A stretch of 64,000 nucleotides of DNA, from contig JAHBUE010000001.1 of the NCBI GenBank assembly GCA_019638235.1, forward strand, positions 1,846,492 to 1,910,491. Direction: 5' to 3'. The stretch comes from Cyclobacteriaceae bacterium (lineage in GTDB: Bacteria; Bacteroidota; Bacteroidia; Cytophagales; Cyclobacteriaceae). Shown here one piece after another: positions 27,498 to 36,976 of this stretch. The notes beneath the pieces are model-generated. The model saw only the letters and a list, made by a program, of their open reading frames with translations, ran no database searches and was not told where the DNA came from. The first letter of the stretch is position 1. Every line of letters starts with the position of its first letter. The translations under genes and the position numbers were made by a program.

Positions 27498-29000
27498 TTA
27501 TTCAATAGTATAATCAATCTCTCCATCTTTCCCATCCATTAAGTGTACACCAAGCGCTTTCAGGTCATCGCGGATTTTGTCTGAAAGGGCGTAGTTTCTA
27601 TCGGTGCGTGCTTTTTTTCTAAGCTCAATCATCACACGGATAACACCATCCAATACGTCATGGTTCTGACTGCCCTCTTCCTGCAATCCCAACACATCTT
27701 CCATGAAGGTAATGTAGGCCGACCTGAATTTTTGGAAAGTATCTGCATCAATATCGGTTAGCTTATAATTACCTGACTTTATATCGTTGATACGTGAAGC
27801 CATTTCAAACAATACGGCAAGTGTTTTTGCAGTATTGAAATCATCACTCATGTTGCGGTAGGCTTCGTCAATGAGTTTCAGTAACGCTGATTCAGTATCG
27901 TGTTCGGCCTGTCCACCCGGGTGTTCAAGTTTTTTTATCGCGCTAAGCGCATTGCTTAATTTTTTGTAACCTTTTTCGGCTGCCTGCAAGGCTTCGTTTG
28001 AAAAATCGAGTGTACTTGAATAATGCGATTGCAACATAAAAAACCGAACGGCCATCGGGCTGTACGCTTTGCTCAACAACGGATGCGAACCGGTAAACAA
28101 CTCGCGTGGTAAAAACGAGTTGCCTTTCGATTTACTCATTTTCTCACCATTAACGGTAAGCATGTTGGCGTGCATCCAGTAGCGCACCGGTGTTTTACCA
28201 TACGCACCAACACTTTGCGCTATTTCACATTCGTGGTGCGGAAACTTTAAGTCCATTCCACCACCGTGAATATCAAATTCTTCACCAAGATATTTTGTGC
28301 CCATTGCCGAGCACTCTAAGTGCCAGCCGGGTATGCCCTCGCCCCAGGGTGACGGCCAGCGCTGAATGTGGTTTGGTGAAACAGCTTTCCAGATAGCGAA
28401 GTCAACCGCATTACGTTTTTCATCCTGCCGGTCAAGTTCGCGCGTGCCTTCCAATAGTTCATCAACGTTGCGGCCGCTTAGTTCTCCATATTTATAGTTC
28501 TCCATGAACTTGCGCACATCAAAATACACGGAGCCGTTTACTTCATAAGCATATCCGTTAGCCAGGATTTTTTTCACCATTTCAATTTGCTCAACAATAT
28601 GACCGGTAGCTGTCGGCTCAATAGATGGCGGCAGAATGTTGAATATCCGGCACACATCATGGAAGCTGAATGTGTATTTCTGAACAATTTCCATTGGCTC
28701 AAGCCGTTCAAGCCGGGCGCTTTCTTCAATGCGGTCAACACCCTCACCGGCATCGTTGGTCAAGTGGCCGGCATCGGTAATGTTGCGCACATAGCGTACT
28801 TTATAGCCAATGTGTGTAAGGTACCGGTACACCACATCAAATGCGGTGAAAGTGCGCAGGTTGCCTAAGTGCACTTCGTTATACACGGTTGGGCCGCATG
28901 AATACAACCCCACGAAAGGAGGGTTCAACGGTTTGAAAAGTTCTTTTTTACCGGATAACGAATTGGTAATGGAAACAGGGTATTGTTCGTAAAGCGCCAT
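27498..29000 (-). CDS. cysS: Cysteinyl-tRNA synthetase
   Basis: Class I aminoacyl-tRNA synthetase charging tRNA-Cys. [17 protein letters not shown] contains the zinc cysteine and the HIGH-like motif. [21 protein letters not shown] and PHHECEIAQ supply the other zinc ligands, and KMSKSKGN is the KMSKS loop. I start it at the ATG at 29000 (500 aa) rather than the upstream start at 29060, because a promoter-like site (29017-29047) lies between them. A C-terminal DALR-type helical region is complete. Confidence 0.96.
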   Translation of the reverse strand: MALYEQYPVSITNSLSGKKELFKPLNPPFVGLYSCGPTVYNEVHLGNLRTFTAFDVVYRYLTHIGYKVRYVRNITDAGHLTNDAGEGVDRIEESARLERLEPMEIVQKYTFSFHDVCRIFNILPPSIEPTATGHIVEQIEMVKKILANGYAYEVNGSVYFDVRKFMENYKYGELSGRNVDELLEGTRELDRQDEKRNAVDFAIWKAVSPNHIQRWPSPWGEGIPGWHLECSAMGTKYLGEEFDIHGGGMDLKFPHHECEIAQSVGAYGKTPVRYWMHANMLTVNGEKMSKSKGNSFLPRELFTGSHPLLSKAYSPMAVRFFMLQSHYSSTLDFSNEALQAAEKGYKKLSNALSAIKKLEHPGGQAEHDTESALLKLIDEAYRNMSDDFNTAKTLAVLFEMASRINDIKSGNYKLTDIDADTFQKFRSAYITFMEDVLGLQEEGSQNHDVLDGVIRVMIELRKKARTDRNYALSDKIRDDLKALGVHLMDGKDGEIDYTIE

Positions 29001-29016
29001 AAATGTGTAAACGGAG

Positions 29017-29047
29017 CGAAGGTAGAAAAAAGCCACAAGCCACAAAA
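29017..29047 (-). promoter_or_regulatory. Probable cysS promoter
   Basis: On the minus strand TTTTG (29047-29043), 18 bases, then TACCTTCG (29024-29017) is close to TTTG-N19-TAnnTTTG with one change in the -7 box. It supports the downstream cysS start codon at 29000. Confidence 0.5.
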
Positions 29048-29070
29048 TTTTTGGGTGCAAAATGGCAACA

Positions 29071-29124
29071 AGCTTTAAGCTACAAGCTACAAAGATAGTA
29101 AGTGCCCGATAGCTTGTAGCTTTT
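29071..29124. terminator. Inverted repeat after the DUF72 gene, possible terminator
   Basis: aagctacaagcta near the left end pairs with tagcttgtagctt near the right end around a spacer of about 25 bp. It is located directly after the DUF72 stop codon. It lacks a clear T run, so termination is uncertain. Confidence 0.45.
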
Positions 29125-29126
29125 AG

Positions 29127-30047
29127 TTAGTTGAATAATGTACCCTCTGTTGGAAGTTGTTTTATAAATTTCGGAACAGGAATAGTTGTGCCAAGCTGTT
29201 CATTCATGTTTGGAATGAGATACCGGCACAATTCTGGTGAGTGCAGTTCTTCATGCTGGTGCATAAAAAAGTAAATGGTTTCAATGCCTTGATTGCTCCA
29301 GGTTTTCATACGCTGTACCCACGCATCGCACCGGGTATAATCCGTGGGGTGAAGGCCGTTGCCCACAAAACGAATGAAAGCGGAAGGGGTTGTCAGGCGC
29401 ATGTGCACACAATCTCTTCTTCCGGAGGCATCGGTAATAACAGAGCCGGATTTATTTCGTTCAAGCATGGCGAATACAGCCCGAAAAACTTCCGGGTTTG
29501 CAAACCAATCTTTATGTCGTAGTTCGGTGTAAAGTTCAATGTCTTTCGGCAACGATTGGATAAAGGCTTCTAACGTTTCTAATGTTTTTGACCCCATGCC
29601 GGGGTGAGGCATCAGGAAAACCGGGCCGAGATTTTTTTCAAAACCGGAAATGCCTTCCAGGAACCGGTCGGTGAGTTCATCTACATCTTTTAATCGCTTG
29701 ATATGCGTTATCTGGTCAACAAACTTGGGGCAGAATTTAAAATCATCACCCACTTTGCTTTTCCACACGCTGGTTTGTTTGTGCGTTGGCATCCGGTAAA
29801 ATGTGGCATTCAATTCAATGCAATTAAACTGTTGCGCGTAGTGTTCAAGAAAATTTCCGGCTTTTGTTCCTTTCGGATAGATTTTTCCTACCCAATCGGG
29901 GCGACCCCATTTGGCGCAACCAACAAATACAGTGGGCTTGTTTTTTTTCTTTTGCTTGTTGAGCAATGCGGTTGTTTCCGGCTTGTCGGGCGGAAGGGAG
30001 AAGTCTGTTTTTTCTAATTCTTCCGGGGTAACTTTTCCAAATTCCAT
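29127..30047 (-). CDS. DUF72 (YecE-like) protein
   Basis: A 306-aa cytoplasmic protein of the DUF72 family, a TIM-barrel-like fold of unknown catalytic role. Diagnostic features are FVGCAKWGRPDWVGKIYP near the N-terminus, LNATFYRMPT, FCPKF and the C-terminal YFFMHQHEE. An N-terminal extension of about 35 residues is charged and probably disordered. It is followed downstream by an inverted repeat. The function of the family is not established. Confidence 0.9.
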   Translation of the reverse strand: MEFGKVTPEELEKTDFSLPPDKPETTALLNKQKKKNKPTVFVGCAKWGRPDWVGKIYPKGTKAGNFLEHYAQQFNCIELNATFYRMPTHKQTSVWKSKVGDDFKFCPKFVDQITHIKRLKDVDELTDRFLEGISGFEKNLGPVFLMPHPGMGSKTLETLEAFIQSLPKDIELYTELRHKDWFANPEVFRAVFAMLERNKSGSVITDASGRRDCVHMRLTTPSAFIRFVGNGLHPTDYTRCDAWVQRMKTWSNQGIETIYFFMHQHEELHSPELCRYLIPNMNEQLGTTIPVPKFIKQLPTEGTLFN

Positions 30048-30137
30048 AAAGCTGATTTGAAGATTTGAAAATTAACTAATTTGAAAATGTAAGACACCTT
30101 TCGGTTAGAAATTTCCAAATCCTCAAACAGGCGTACA

Positions 30138-30422
30138 TTACGATCTTTTCATCCGCTCTATTTCTTCTTTGATTTTGCGTTCTTCCCAGTCATCGCTGAA
30201 CAGGATATTTTTTCTGTACAGGCTCAAGCCATGAAAGAATACGCCAATGCCCCAGCCAATCCATACCCACTTTACCCACCAGTGCCCGGGGCTTGTCCAC
30301 CAGTTAATGAATGTAAGAAAAGCGCCAATGGCAAAGTAGGCTAAGATGTTACTGTAAAAATCTCTTGTCCGTTTAACTTTTTTCTTTGCGGCTTTATAAA
30401 GTTTTTCGTCTTCGGGTATCAT
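30138..30422 (-). CDS. 2TM domain membrane protein
   Basis: A 94-aa inner-membrane protein with two closely spaced hydrophobic helices (about residues 22-40 and 50-70) separated by a tryptophan-rich loop (WWTSPGHWW). It has a basic N-terminus (KAAKKKVKRTRDFY) and a charged C-terminal helix. This is the Bacteroidota 2TM family, often fused to or near sensor kinases. It sits 26 bp downstream of the next gene on the same strand. Role unknown. Confidence 0.88.
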   Translation of the reverse strand: MIPEDEKLYKAAKKKVKRTRDFYSNILAYFAIGAFLTFINWWTSPGHWWVKWVWIGWGIGVFFHGLSLYRKNILFSDDWEERKIKEEIERMKRS

Positions 30423-30448
30423 GTTTATAAGATTAGGTTATGTTAAAG

Positions 30449-31024
30449 TTAGTCAAGTTTGGTCAATTTCATTTCCATGAACGGATACCAGGTGTTACCA
30501 TCCGGTGAATATTCACCTTTCTCCACCCACGATTTGTTTTCGGGTTTTAGCACAATGTTATACCTGATTTTTGCTTTTTGCGGGGTTTCAAAGCCCCACT
30601 CAACATGATTTTCTTCGATAATTTTAAAATACGCCTCAGTTGAGTTGCCGTCCATTACGTGCGATTTCATTTTAAACTCTTTCGTGTACTGATTGTACGA
30701 TACAACGGCCAGCGCATTAAATACCACTGCATTGTTTTCGGGATTCCGGCCTGTGCCTTCAATCAGCAACACGGTTCCATCCAATTTGTATTGGATGTCC
30801 TCTTCCTGATTTATGTTAAGCAACGTTCCGTTTTGCTGACGTATGGAGGCTTCGCCTTTCCATTTGCCAGCCATGTAAGCTAATTTTTGCATTTCCTGTT
30901 TCAGGTTTTCGGGGGCGGTGCCTTGCGCCTTGGCAAGGGTAAGCCCGAGCAGCGAAACCAACGTGAGGATGGCGCAAACTACACGGCCAACGGCCAGACA
31001 GAGTATTTTAGTTGTGTTTCTCAT
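30449..31024 (-). CDS. Secreted DUF1579-like protein
   Basis: A 191-aa protein with an uncleaved or cleaved N-terminal hydrophobic segment (about residues 10-32, ending AKA). The body starts with LAYMAGKWKGEASIR and alternates strands, the pattern of small beta-barrel lipocalin-like DUF1579 proteins. No active site is visible. It follows the HTH and membrane-protein pair after 45 bp and may belong to the same transcript. Confidence 0.7.
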   Translation of the reverse strand: MRNTTKILCLAVGRVVCAILTLVSLLGLTLAKAQGTAPENLKQEMQKLAYMAGKWKGEASIRQQNGTLLNINQEEDIQYKLDGTVLLIEGTGRNPENNAVVFNALAVVSYNQYTKEFKMKSHVMDGNSTEAYFKIIEENHVEWGFETPQKAKIRYNIVLKPENKSWVEKGEYSPDGNTWYPFMEMKLTKLD

Positions 31025-31069
31025 AAGTATAAACTGGTTTATTTTATAAACTAACTATTTAAAAAAATT

Positions 31070-31354
31070 TTATGTGCCTATATATCCTTTCAGCGCGTTC
31101 ACATAATCTTCAAATGCTTTCAATCCCTGTTTGGTAATCATACAGGTAGTAAGCGGCTTCTTTCCTTTGAATGACTTTTCAACGGTTATGTAGCCTGCTT
31201 CCGAAAGTTTGTCTAATTGCACACTCAGGTTGCCAGCGGTTGAGTTTGTTTTTTCTTTCAGAAAGGTAAACTCTGCCGAGTCAACACTCATGAGCAACGA
31301 CATGATGCCGAGGCGTAATTGCGAATGAAGCAATGGGTCAAGTTCTTTCAGCAT
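31070..31354 (-). CDS. Winged-helix transcriptional regulator (HTH_34 type)
   Basis: A 94-aa DNA-binding protein. LHSQLRLGIMSLLMSVDSAEF is the first helical part. TAGNLSVQLDKLSEAGYITVEK is the recognition helix and start of the wing, and KKPLTTCMITKQG is the wing. The family resembles MarR and PadR-like regulators and in Bacteroidota is usually encoded next to an integral membrane protein, as here (4 bp away). The target is probably its own operon. Confidence 0.9.
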   Translation of the reverse strand: MLKELDPLLHSQLRLGIMSLLMSVDSAEFTFLKEKTNSTAGNLSVQLDKLSEAGYITVEKSFKGKKPLTTCMITKQGLKAFEDYVNALKGYIGT

Positions 31355-31358
31355 GGCA

Positions 31359-31937
31359 TCATTGTTTTTTATTACGCAGCATATAACCGGGCACGAGGTA
31401 CCCCAGAATCATGGCGACACCGCCTACAATAAATTGGTCAAGAGGCGAAACTATGTAACAGAGTACCCCTGAAATCCAAAAAATTATACCGCCAACCAAC
31501 AAGGGTTTAAACCGCAACACAATTCCTGAAACAAATGTGGCTGTTCCGATAGGCATGAGCACAATGGCATTGACCATCCAGTTGATTTTATCTCCGAACA
31601 TCCACGTTGGAAATATGGAGATCATCATGCCAATCCAAAGCCACATCATGATTTTATCCAGATGCGTTATCGCGCCTTTCGATTTTTCCTGTCGCATACT
31701 GTAAATCACTGTAATAATAGAGGCAGGTATGCCAAGCAACCACACGTAATGCGCATAGGCGGCATAGTTAGTGAACTTATGAAAGTAATACATTCCGAAA
31801 TTACAGAACGCGATTACCCAACCCCACAACAGAAAATAAAAACTACTGCTGCTCATGTTGCCCTGTGCCTGGCTAATCATCGAGGCAATCAGGTCAAGGC
31901 TTTGGCGGGGGTCTAATGGTTGATTTTTGTTTTCCAT
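31359..31937 (-). CDS. Integral membrane protein, 192 aa
   Basis: Inner-membrane protein with about five hydrophobic helices (roughly residues 30-50, 62-78, 92-112, 118-138 and 150-180). The N-terminus is a soluble stretch of about 28 residues with polar repeats (ASMISQAQGNMSSSS). It is translated just ahead of the HTH_34 regulator with 4 bp between them. No transport or enzyme motif is visible, and the pairing with the regulator is the best clue to its role. Confidence 0.85.
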   Translation of the reverse strand: MENKNQPLDPRQSLDLIASMISQAQGNMSSSSFYFLLWGWVIAFCNFGMYYFHKFTNYAAYAHYVWLLGIPASIITVIYSMRQEKSKGAITHLDKIMMWLWIGMMISIFPTWMFGDKINWMVNAIVLMPIGTATFVSGIVLRFKPLLVGGIIFWISGVLCYIVSPLDQFIVGGVAMILGYLVPGYMLRNKKQ

Positions 31938-32021
31938 ATCGTTGTTTACGGTACAAATGTAAAATAGTTTATAATATAAACAAATTTATAGATATTTTTT
32001 TAAAGAACCTTATTTTCGGGC

Positions 32022-32606
32022 ATGTTTACAGGTATTATTGAAGCATTGGGCAGGGTAGAGCGGGTAGTGGAAGACCAGGCCAACCGGCATTTTCTGGTTT
32101 CCAGCCCCATAAGCGAAGCGTTAAAAACAGACCAGAGCGTGGCGCACAATGGCGTATGCCTTACTGTTACTAACGTGGAGGGGGGCAGGCATTGGGTTAC
32201 GGCTGTGGATGAAACCTTAAAGAAAACAACCCTTCAAAACTGGAAAGAAGGCAGCTTAGTAAACCTTGAGCGGTGTATGGTTGCCAACGGGCGGTTCGAT
32301 GGGCACATCGTTCAGGGGCATGTTGACCAGGTGGGGGTTTGCACTAATGTAAAAGAAGTTGACGGCAGTTGGCTGTTTGATTTTGAATACGACAACTCGC
32401 TGGGTAACATTACTGTCGAGAAGGGTTCCATTACAATTGACGGGGTAAGCCTTACCTGTTTCAATTCGCGCGATAACGGTTTTACGGTTACTATTATTCC
32501 CTATACGTTCGGGCATACCAATTTCAATACTATAAAGGAAGGGGATAAGGTAAACCTGGAGTTTGATATTATTGGGAAGTATGTTAAGCGTATATTGGCG
32601 GGGTAA
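32022..32606 (+). CDS. ribE: Riboflavin synthase, alpha chain
   Basis: Dismutates two 6,7-dimethyl-8-ribityllumazine molecules to riboflavin. Two lumazine-binding repeats are visible. The first begins MFTGIIEALGRV and contains HNGVCLTVTNV. The second begins FDGHIVQGHVDQVG and contains IDGVSLTCFN. The length of 194 aa is standard. It stands alone between divergent and convergent genes rather than in a rib operon, and no FMN riboswitch is evident upstream. Confidence 0.96.
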   Translation: MFTGIIEALGRVERVVEDQANRHFLVSSPISEALKTDQSVAHNGVCLTVTNVEGGRHWVTAVDETLKKTTLQNWKEGSLVNLERCMVANGRFDGHIVQGHVDQVGVCTNVKEVDGSWLFDFEYDNSLGNITVEKGSITIDGVSLTCFNSRDNGFTVTIIPYTFGHTNFNTIKEGDKVNLEFDIIGKYVKRILAG

Positions 32607-32633
32607 TAGAAATCCCCACGCTTCTTTAACAAA

Positions 32634-33266
32634 TTACTTCGCAGTGTAATCGTAAATATCCCAAAGACCTTTCAGCACGTTGGCAAAATCAATTTTTAAA
32701 TCGATGATTTTGCCGGTTTTAATATCAAAAACCCAACCGTGAATACTGATACCGTATTCGCGATAAGCTTGCTGCACTTCAATGGTTTTAAGAATATTTA
32801 CACATTGCTCCTGTACGTTGAGTTCAACAAGTCGTTTGTAACGCAACTCTTCATCTTTGATGGCTTTAAGTTCTTCTTTATGAAGCCGGTACACATCACG
32901 AATGTTACGAAGCCATAAATTTAAAATGCCCAGGTCGGTGGCTTGCATGGCAGCCTTAACACCCCCACAATAATAATGGCCACACACCACAATGTGCTTC
33001 ACCTTCAGATGCACAACTGCGTAGTTTATAACCGACATAACATTCACATCACTGTTGGTAACAATGTTGGCAATGTTGCGGTGCACAAACACTTCACCGG
33101 GCCGGGCGCCTATTATTTCCTCGGCTGTAACGCGGCTGTCGGAACAGCCTATGTATAAAACTTCGGGCGACTGGCCTTTGGAGAGATTGGTAAAATAGTC
33201 GGGGTCGAGTTTCAGGTGATCTTCAATCCACTTCTGATTGTTTTCTATTATTTTTTTGAATTTCAT
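32634..33266 (-). CDS. Beta-class carbonic anhydrase
   Basis: Interconverts CO2 and bicarbonate. The zinc ligands are visible in order: Cys and Asp in CSDSRVTAEEI, then His and Cys in CGHYYCGGVKAA. At 210 aa it has the usual size. There is no signal peptide, so it acts in the cytoplasm. It converges on riboflavin synthase with 27 bp between the stop codons. Confidence 0.96.
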   Translation of the reverse strand: MKFKKIIENNQKWIEDHLKLDPDYFTNLSKGQSPEVLYIGCSDSRVTAEEIIGARPGEVFVHRNIANIVTNSDVNVMSVINYAVVHLKVKHIVVCGHYYCGGVKAAMQATDLGILNLWLRNIRDVYRLHKEELKAIKDEELRYKRLVELNVQEQCVNILKTIEVQQAYREYGISIHGWVFDIKTGKIIDLKIDFANVLKGLWDIYDYTAK

Positions 33267-33373
33267 AGCTGGAAGTTAGTGTTTTTTTGAACCATATAGG
33301 CACATAGAACACATAGTTTTTGCAGAGCTTGCTATGTGATAATTAAAAGAGGAGATGTAATTCAAATCATCTT

Positions 33374-33943
33374 TCAACGCTCTGGCCGAGCCAACCGTCC
33401 TTGAATATACTCATGCAGCCTGAACGCGAGCCATCCGAAAAGCAATCCTATCAGTAAGCCTACTATAATATCTGCGGGGTAATGCAGGCCCATGTAAATG
33501 CGGGTATAGCTAACCACACCCGACCATAAAAACAAAAGCCCCATAAACCGGTAGTGTTTCCTTAGCAATAAAAAAACCAGCATAGCCAGGCCAAACGTGT
33601 TGGCAGCATGCCCGGAAGCAAAACTGAATTTACCTCCTTTATATCCATTAACCTTGTGCACCTTTTCAGCGATGGATACCTCGTGGGTTGGCCTCAGGCG
33701 ACCAAAGCCCTTCTTCATTTTATTGGTAGTTCCATCGGCTAAGGCAATGCAAATACCCACACACAACAGCGGAACCCATATTTTTTTACCGTAGGTTTTA
33801 GCTAACAGGTAAATGAGGAAAATAAACAACGGAATAGAAGTGAGCGTATTTGTCAGGTAAAACATAACCGGGTCGAGCCACGGAGTATGCAATCCGTTTA
33901 AAAAGAAAAAAAGTTCGGTATCTATTTGTTTGATGTATTCCAT
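33374..33943 (-). CDS. PAP2-family membrane phosphatase
   Basis: A 189-aa integral membrane phosphatase, possibly acting on lipid or undecaprenyl pyrophosphates. The three catalytic motifs are KKGFGRLRP, FASGHAANTFG and YTRIYMGLHYPADI. I begin it at the ATG at 33943, where the typical MEYIKQIDTELFFFLNG start lies. The frame is open to 34066 but that extension would overlap the divergent ctlX gene. Confidence 0.93.
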   Translation of the reverse strand: MEYIKQIDTELFFFLNGLHTPWLDPVMFYLTNTLTSIPLFIFLIYLLAKTYGKKIWVPLLCVGICIALADGTTNKMKKGFGRLRPTHEVSIAEKVHKVNGYKGGKFSFASGHAANTFGLAMLVFLLLRKHYRFMGLLFLWSGVVSYTRIYMGLHYPADIIVGLLIGLLFGWLAFRLHEYIQGRLARPER

Positions 33944-33992
33944 AATTTTAGAAGTCGCATAAAAATAACTAAATATGTTGTGAATATTAATT

Positions 33993-34916
33993 ATGACAAC
34001 ACAAGCTCCCACAAGTATTTTTATGGTTCGCCCGGCAGCGTTTGGGTTTAACACCCAAACGGCCAATTCAAATGCGTTTCAAATTAATGAAGTGGACGAC
34101 CCGCAATGGGTGAATCAAACAGCGCTGCACGAGTTCGACAGGATGACGGATTTGCTGCGTGCGCATGATATTGACGTGCATGTACTTGACGATACGCCCA
34201 TACCCGTTAAGCCTGATGCAGTATTCCCCAACAACTGGATTTCGTTTCACGAAGATGGCCGCGTGATACTATACCCCATGCTTGCCGACAACAGGCGACT
34301 TGAACGAAGAGCAACCATTATTGAAACATTGGCAAAAGAGTTTGAGATTATAGAGGTAACCGATTGGTCGGGTGAAGAACAGGGCGACCGTTTCTTAGAA
34401 GGTACCGGCAGCGTTGTGTTTGATTATGTAAATAAAATTGCTTTCGCTAACCGGTCACCCCGAACAGATGAGAACTTAGCTATTAAACTTTGTAAGTTGT
34501 TGGGTTATAAACCGATTATTTTCGATGCGGTTGATGCTGATGGGAAGCCCATCTATCACACTAATGTTCTGATGTGCATAGGGTCGAAGTTTGCGGTTAT
34601 TTGTCTTGATGCTATTCACAAGGATGACGACCAGGAGAAAATTCTGGTAGCTTTTGCAGAAACCGGGCACAAGGTTATAGCCATCAGTTATGCGCAGATG
34701 AACGCCTTTGCGGGCAACATGATAGAAGTATCAGGTAAAAACGGAGAGCCGTTTGTAGTGCTGTCCGGGCAAGCATTCAATTCACTTTTGCCGGGGCAGG
34801 TTGATGCCATCTCACGTCATGCCGAAATGATACCGGTATCCATACCTGTTATAGAGAAAGTTGGCGGAGGCAGCGTGCGTTGTATGATGGCAGGTATATT
34901 TAATGTAAAGCGTTAA
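33993..34916 (+). CDS. ctlX: CtlX-like citrulline/arginine-modifying hydrolase
   Basis: A 307-aa member of the amidinotransferase/arginine-deiminase fold. Motifs are FPNNWISFHEDG near residue 79, RFLEGTGSVVFD with the catalytic Glu/Asp region, TNVLMCIG with the catalytic His region, and the C-terminal nucleophile Cys in GGGSVRCMMAG. The family has been linked to citrulline utilisation. It starts 49 bp from the divergent PAP2 gene. Its stop overlaps the convergent kinase gene by 4 bp. Confidence 0.88.
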   Translation: MTTQAPTSIFMVRPAAFGFNTQTANSNAFQINEVDDPQWVNQTALHEFDRMTDLLRAHDIDVHVLDDTPIPVKPDAVFPNNWISFHEDGRVILYPMLADNRRLERRATIIETLAKEFEIIEVTDWSGEEQGDRFLEGTGSVVFDYVNKIAFANRSPRTDENLAIKLCKLLGYKPIIFDAVDADGKPIYHTNVLMCIGSKFAVICLDAIHKDDDQEKILVAFAETGHKVIAISYAQMNAFAGNMIEVSGKNGEPFVVLSGQAFNSLLPGQVDAISRHAEMIPVSIPVIEKVGGGSVRCMMAGIFNVKR

Positions 34917-36898
34917 GCGTTTTTCTCTTTTCGTATTTCTTCTTCAATCCACGCTTCAGCTTCTTTTGTGGAGGTAGTAAACTCAACCTTGCTTCCGGCC
35001 TGTTCTATGGCCATCCTGATTCGTTCAAGGTAACCTTCATTATGTTGAACCGGGTCGTAAACCCCAACAATATGGATCAGTCCGTTTCTAACAGCATCGG
35101 GTATAATGGTTGATATCATCCAAAGCTGATCTTCAGGAAGAACTTGCCCTTGCTTGCGCAGATCGGATATCCAGTGAGGTGTATTATAAATGCGCAACAC
35201 TTCAAGGCACTTTTCAAAAAGTGTACGGTAGGCTTCACTTGTTACTTGTTTTTTCCAACTGATACCTGCCGTGTTTGTTCGTGCATTGTAATAGATCTGT
35301 CCATACTCACTATCGAAGCAGATTTGTCCATCAACCGCATCAATATGCTTAAAGAATATGGTAAAGGTAGTGCCGCCATTTAATTCGCTCTTCACGGAAA
35401 TCGTACCGTTCAGCGTTTCCACTTGCGATTTGACTAAATACAATCCCAATCCTTTTCCATCAGTGTGCGTGTGAAACCGTTTGTACATCCCGAAAAGGTC
35501 TTTACCGAATTGATCGAGATTCATTCCAAGTCCGTTATCGGCAAACGTAAACCGGATGCCATCAGTTGTTTGTTTTGTCGATACCGAAATAACCAACTTA
35601 CGATTGTGCGAACGATACTTGATGGCATTACTCAGGAGGTTAAAAAGTATGCTGTTCAGCAACGGCCGAATGGCATACATAAACGGAACATGAGAGAAAT
35701 CAACTAAGAACTCGGCATCTTCCGGTAGCTGATGCTCTAAACTTTGGTGTGCCCGGTCAAACTCCTGTTGAAAGAATACTTTTTCCTTGATCCGATAAAG
35801 ATCACTACGGATGTCGATAATTTTATTCAGATCCTGGATAATGGTATCTAAATCTTTGGCGGATTGCCTGAGGAGCGCCATCAGTTGCAGTTGATTTTCG
35901 GAAAGCCCCTCGCTATCCATAGTGAGGAGGTTCTCTAAACCGATAAGTCGAGCTACCGGTGCCCTAAGGTTGTGCGAAATAGTATGCGAAAACTGGCGTA
36001 ACTCGCTGTTGTATTTTGAAAGCTCTTCGTTAGCGTCAATAAGCGCCTTGTTTTTTTGTGCCACTAAGTCTTCGAGGTGTTCATTATGAATATGAAGCTG
36101 TTCTTTTTGTTTTTGGATGAGTTCGTAGGCATCGGCAAGTTTTTCCTGGTTGGCGCGCAATTCTTCTGCCTGTGCAACCATCTCTTCATTCTGCGTTTCA
36201 ATTTCCTGGTTTAATTGCGAAAGCTGATAATTTTGCCTGACCAACTCCTGGTTGTTGATTTCCTGTGTGCGTAATAATTCAAAATTCTTGTTATCCGATC
36301 GGTCAACCATTCGCTTCAACATGAACGCTGCCGAAACCAACGCAACAAACTCAATGAAGAAAACGGTATTGTAGTAGATGAATGTATAGGAAGTTTTATA
36401 AACTTCGACTGTGTGCCCGAAAATTTCTATCGCAAAATCATAGCCCACCGTACAAGCCATACAGACCAATATGCCGGCAATCATCCATTTCTTCTCCCGG
36501 AAGGTGTCGAATACTATTACGGGTATGATGCACGTAATCATGGTAAGCATGCGGGGCGGGAAATACGAAGAGCTGGTTAATAACGGTAAGGTAGACTGTG
36601 TGCTGACTCCAACCACCCAGATAATGTACAGGGGTATAATGGTTGAAACCAACAGACGGCTAACGATATTTAATCCGTAATAATTTAGCAATGGGATGAA
36701 CGTATAAATGACCAGGATGTAACTGGTACGCTGAATGCCGGGGGTGAATCCGGTAAAACTTAAAAGGATGGCGAGCAGCAGAGTGCTGAGCAAGAAGATA
36801 ATAAATGCTGTCCTGTTGGTCAGAATGATACTCCTGAACAGGTAGGGTTCAGTGCCTTCCGAAATACCAAGTGTAGAATACCGCTGCCAGAACTCCAT
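34913..36898 (-). CDS. Membrane sensor histidine kinase with C-terminal STAS-like domain
   Basis: A 661-aa protein. About six membrane helices occupy residues 30-200. A long coiled coil (about 205-300) leads to the H-box FSHTISHNLRAPVARL (phospho-acceptor His near 306). The kinase domain shows SILFNLLSNAIKY (N-box), FADNGLGMN (G1) and GKGLGLYLVKSQVE (G2). After the kinase, residues about 540-655 form a STAS/SpoIIAA-like fold (ISWKKQVTSEAYRTLFEKCL and HWISDLRKQGQ). No response regulator is adjacent, so the partner is elsewhere. Confidence 0.92.
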   Translation of the reverse strand: MEFWQRYSTLGISEGTEPYLFRSIILTNRTAFIIFLLSTLLLAILLSFTGFTPGIQRTSYILVIYTFIPLLNYYGLNIVSRLLVSTIIPLYIIWVVGVSTQSTLPLLTSSSYFPPRMLTMITCIIPVIVFDTFREKKWMIAGILVCMACTVGYDFAIEIFGHTVEVYKTSYTFIYYNTVFFIEFVALVSAAFMLKRMVDRSDNKNFELLRTQEINNQELVRQNYQLSQLNQEIETQNEEMVAQAEELRANQEKLADAYELIQKQKEQLHIHNEHLEDLVAQKNKALIDANEELSKYNSELRQFSHTISHNLRAPVARLIGLENLLTMDSEGLSENQLQLMALLRQSAKDLDTIIQDLNKIIDIRSDLYRIKEKVFFQQEFDRAHQSLEHQLPEDAEFLVDFSHVPFMYAIRPLLNSILFNLLSNAIKYRSHNRKLVISVSTKQTTDGIRFTFADNGLGMNLDQFGKDLFGMYKRFHTHTDGKGLGLYLVKSQVETLNGTISVKSELNGGTTFTIFFKHIDAVDGQICFDSEYGQIYYNARTNTAGISWKKQVTSEAYRTLFEKCLEVLRIYNTPHWISDLRKQGQVLPEDQLWMISTIIPDAVRNGLIHIVGVYDPVQHNEGYLERIRMAIEQAGSKVEFTTSTKEAEAWIEEEIRKEKNA

Positions 36899-36976
36899 TT
36901 ACCGAAATTAACGACCTTAATATTAAACCTTTCTTTTAATAGAATATGTGTATTTTCACCCTTATTTGTCTGTAGT

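Noticed and set aside
29001..29060. Upstream extension of cysteinyl-tRNA synthetase
   Set aside because: A promoter-like site lies inside it and the usual family N-terminus begins downstream at 29000.
32607..32633. FMN riboswitch or terminator near riboflavin synthase
   Set aside because: The upstream region lacks the conserved stems of an FMN riboswitch, and the short downstream gap has no hairpin with a T run.
33944..34066. N-terminal extension of the PAP2 phosphatase
   Set aside because: The family start MEYIKQIDTELFFF lies at 33943, and the extension would overlap the divergent CtlX gene.
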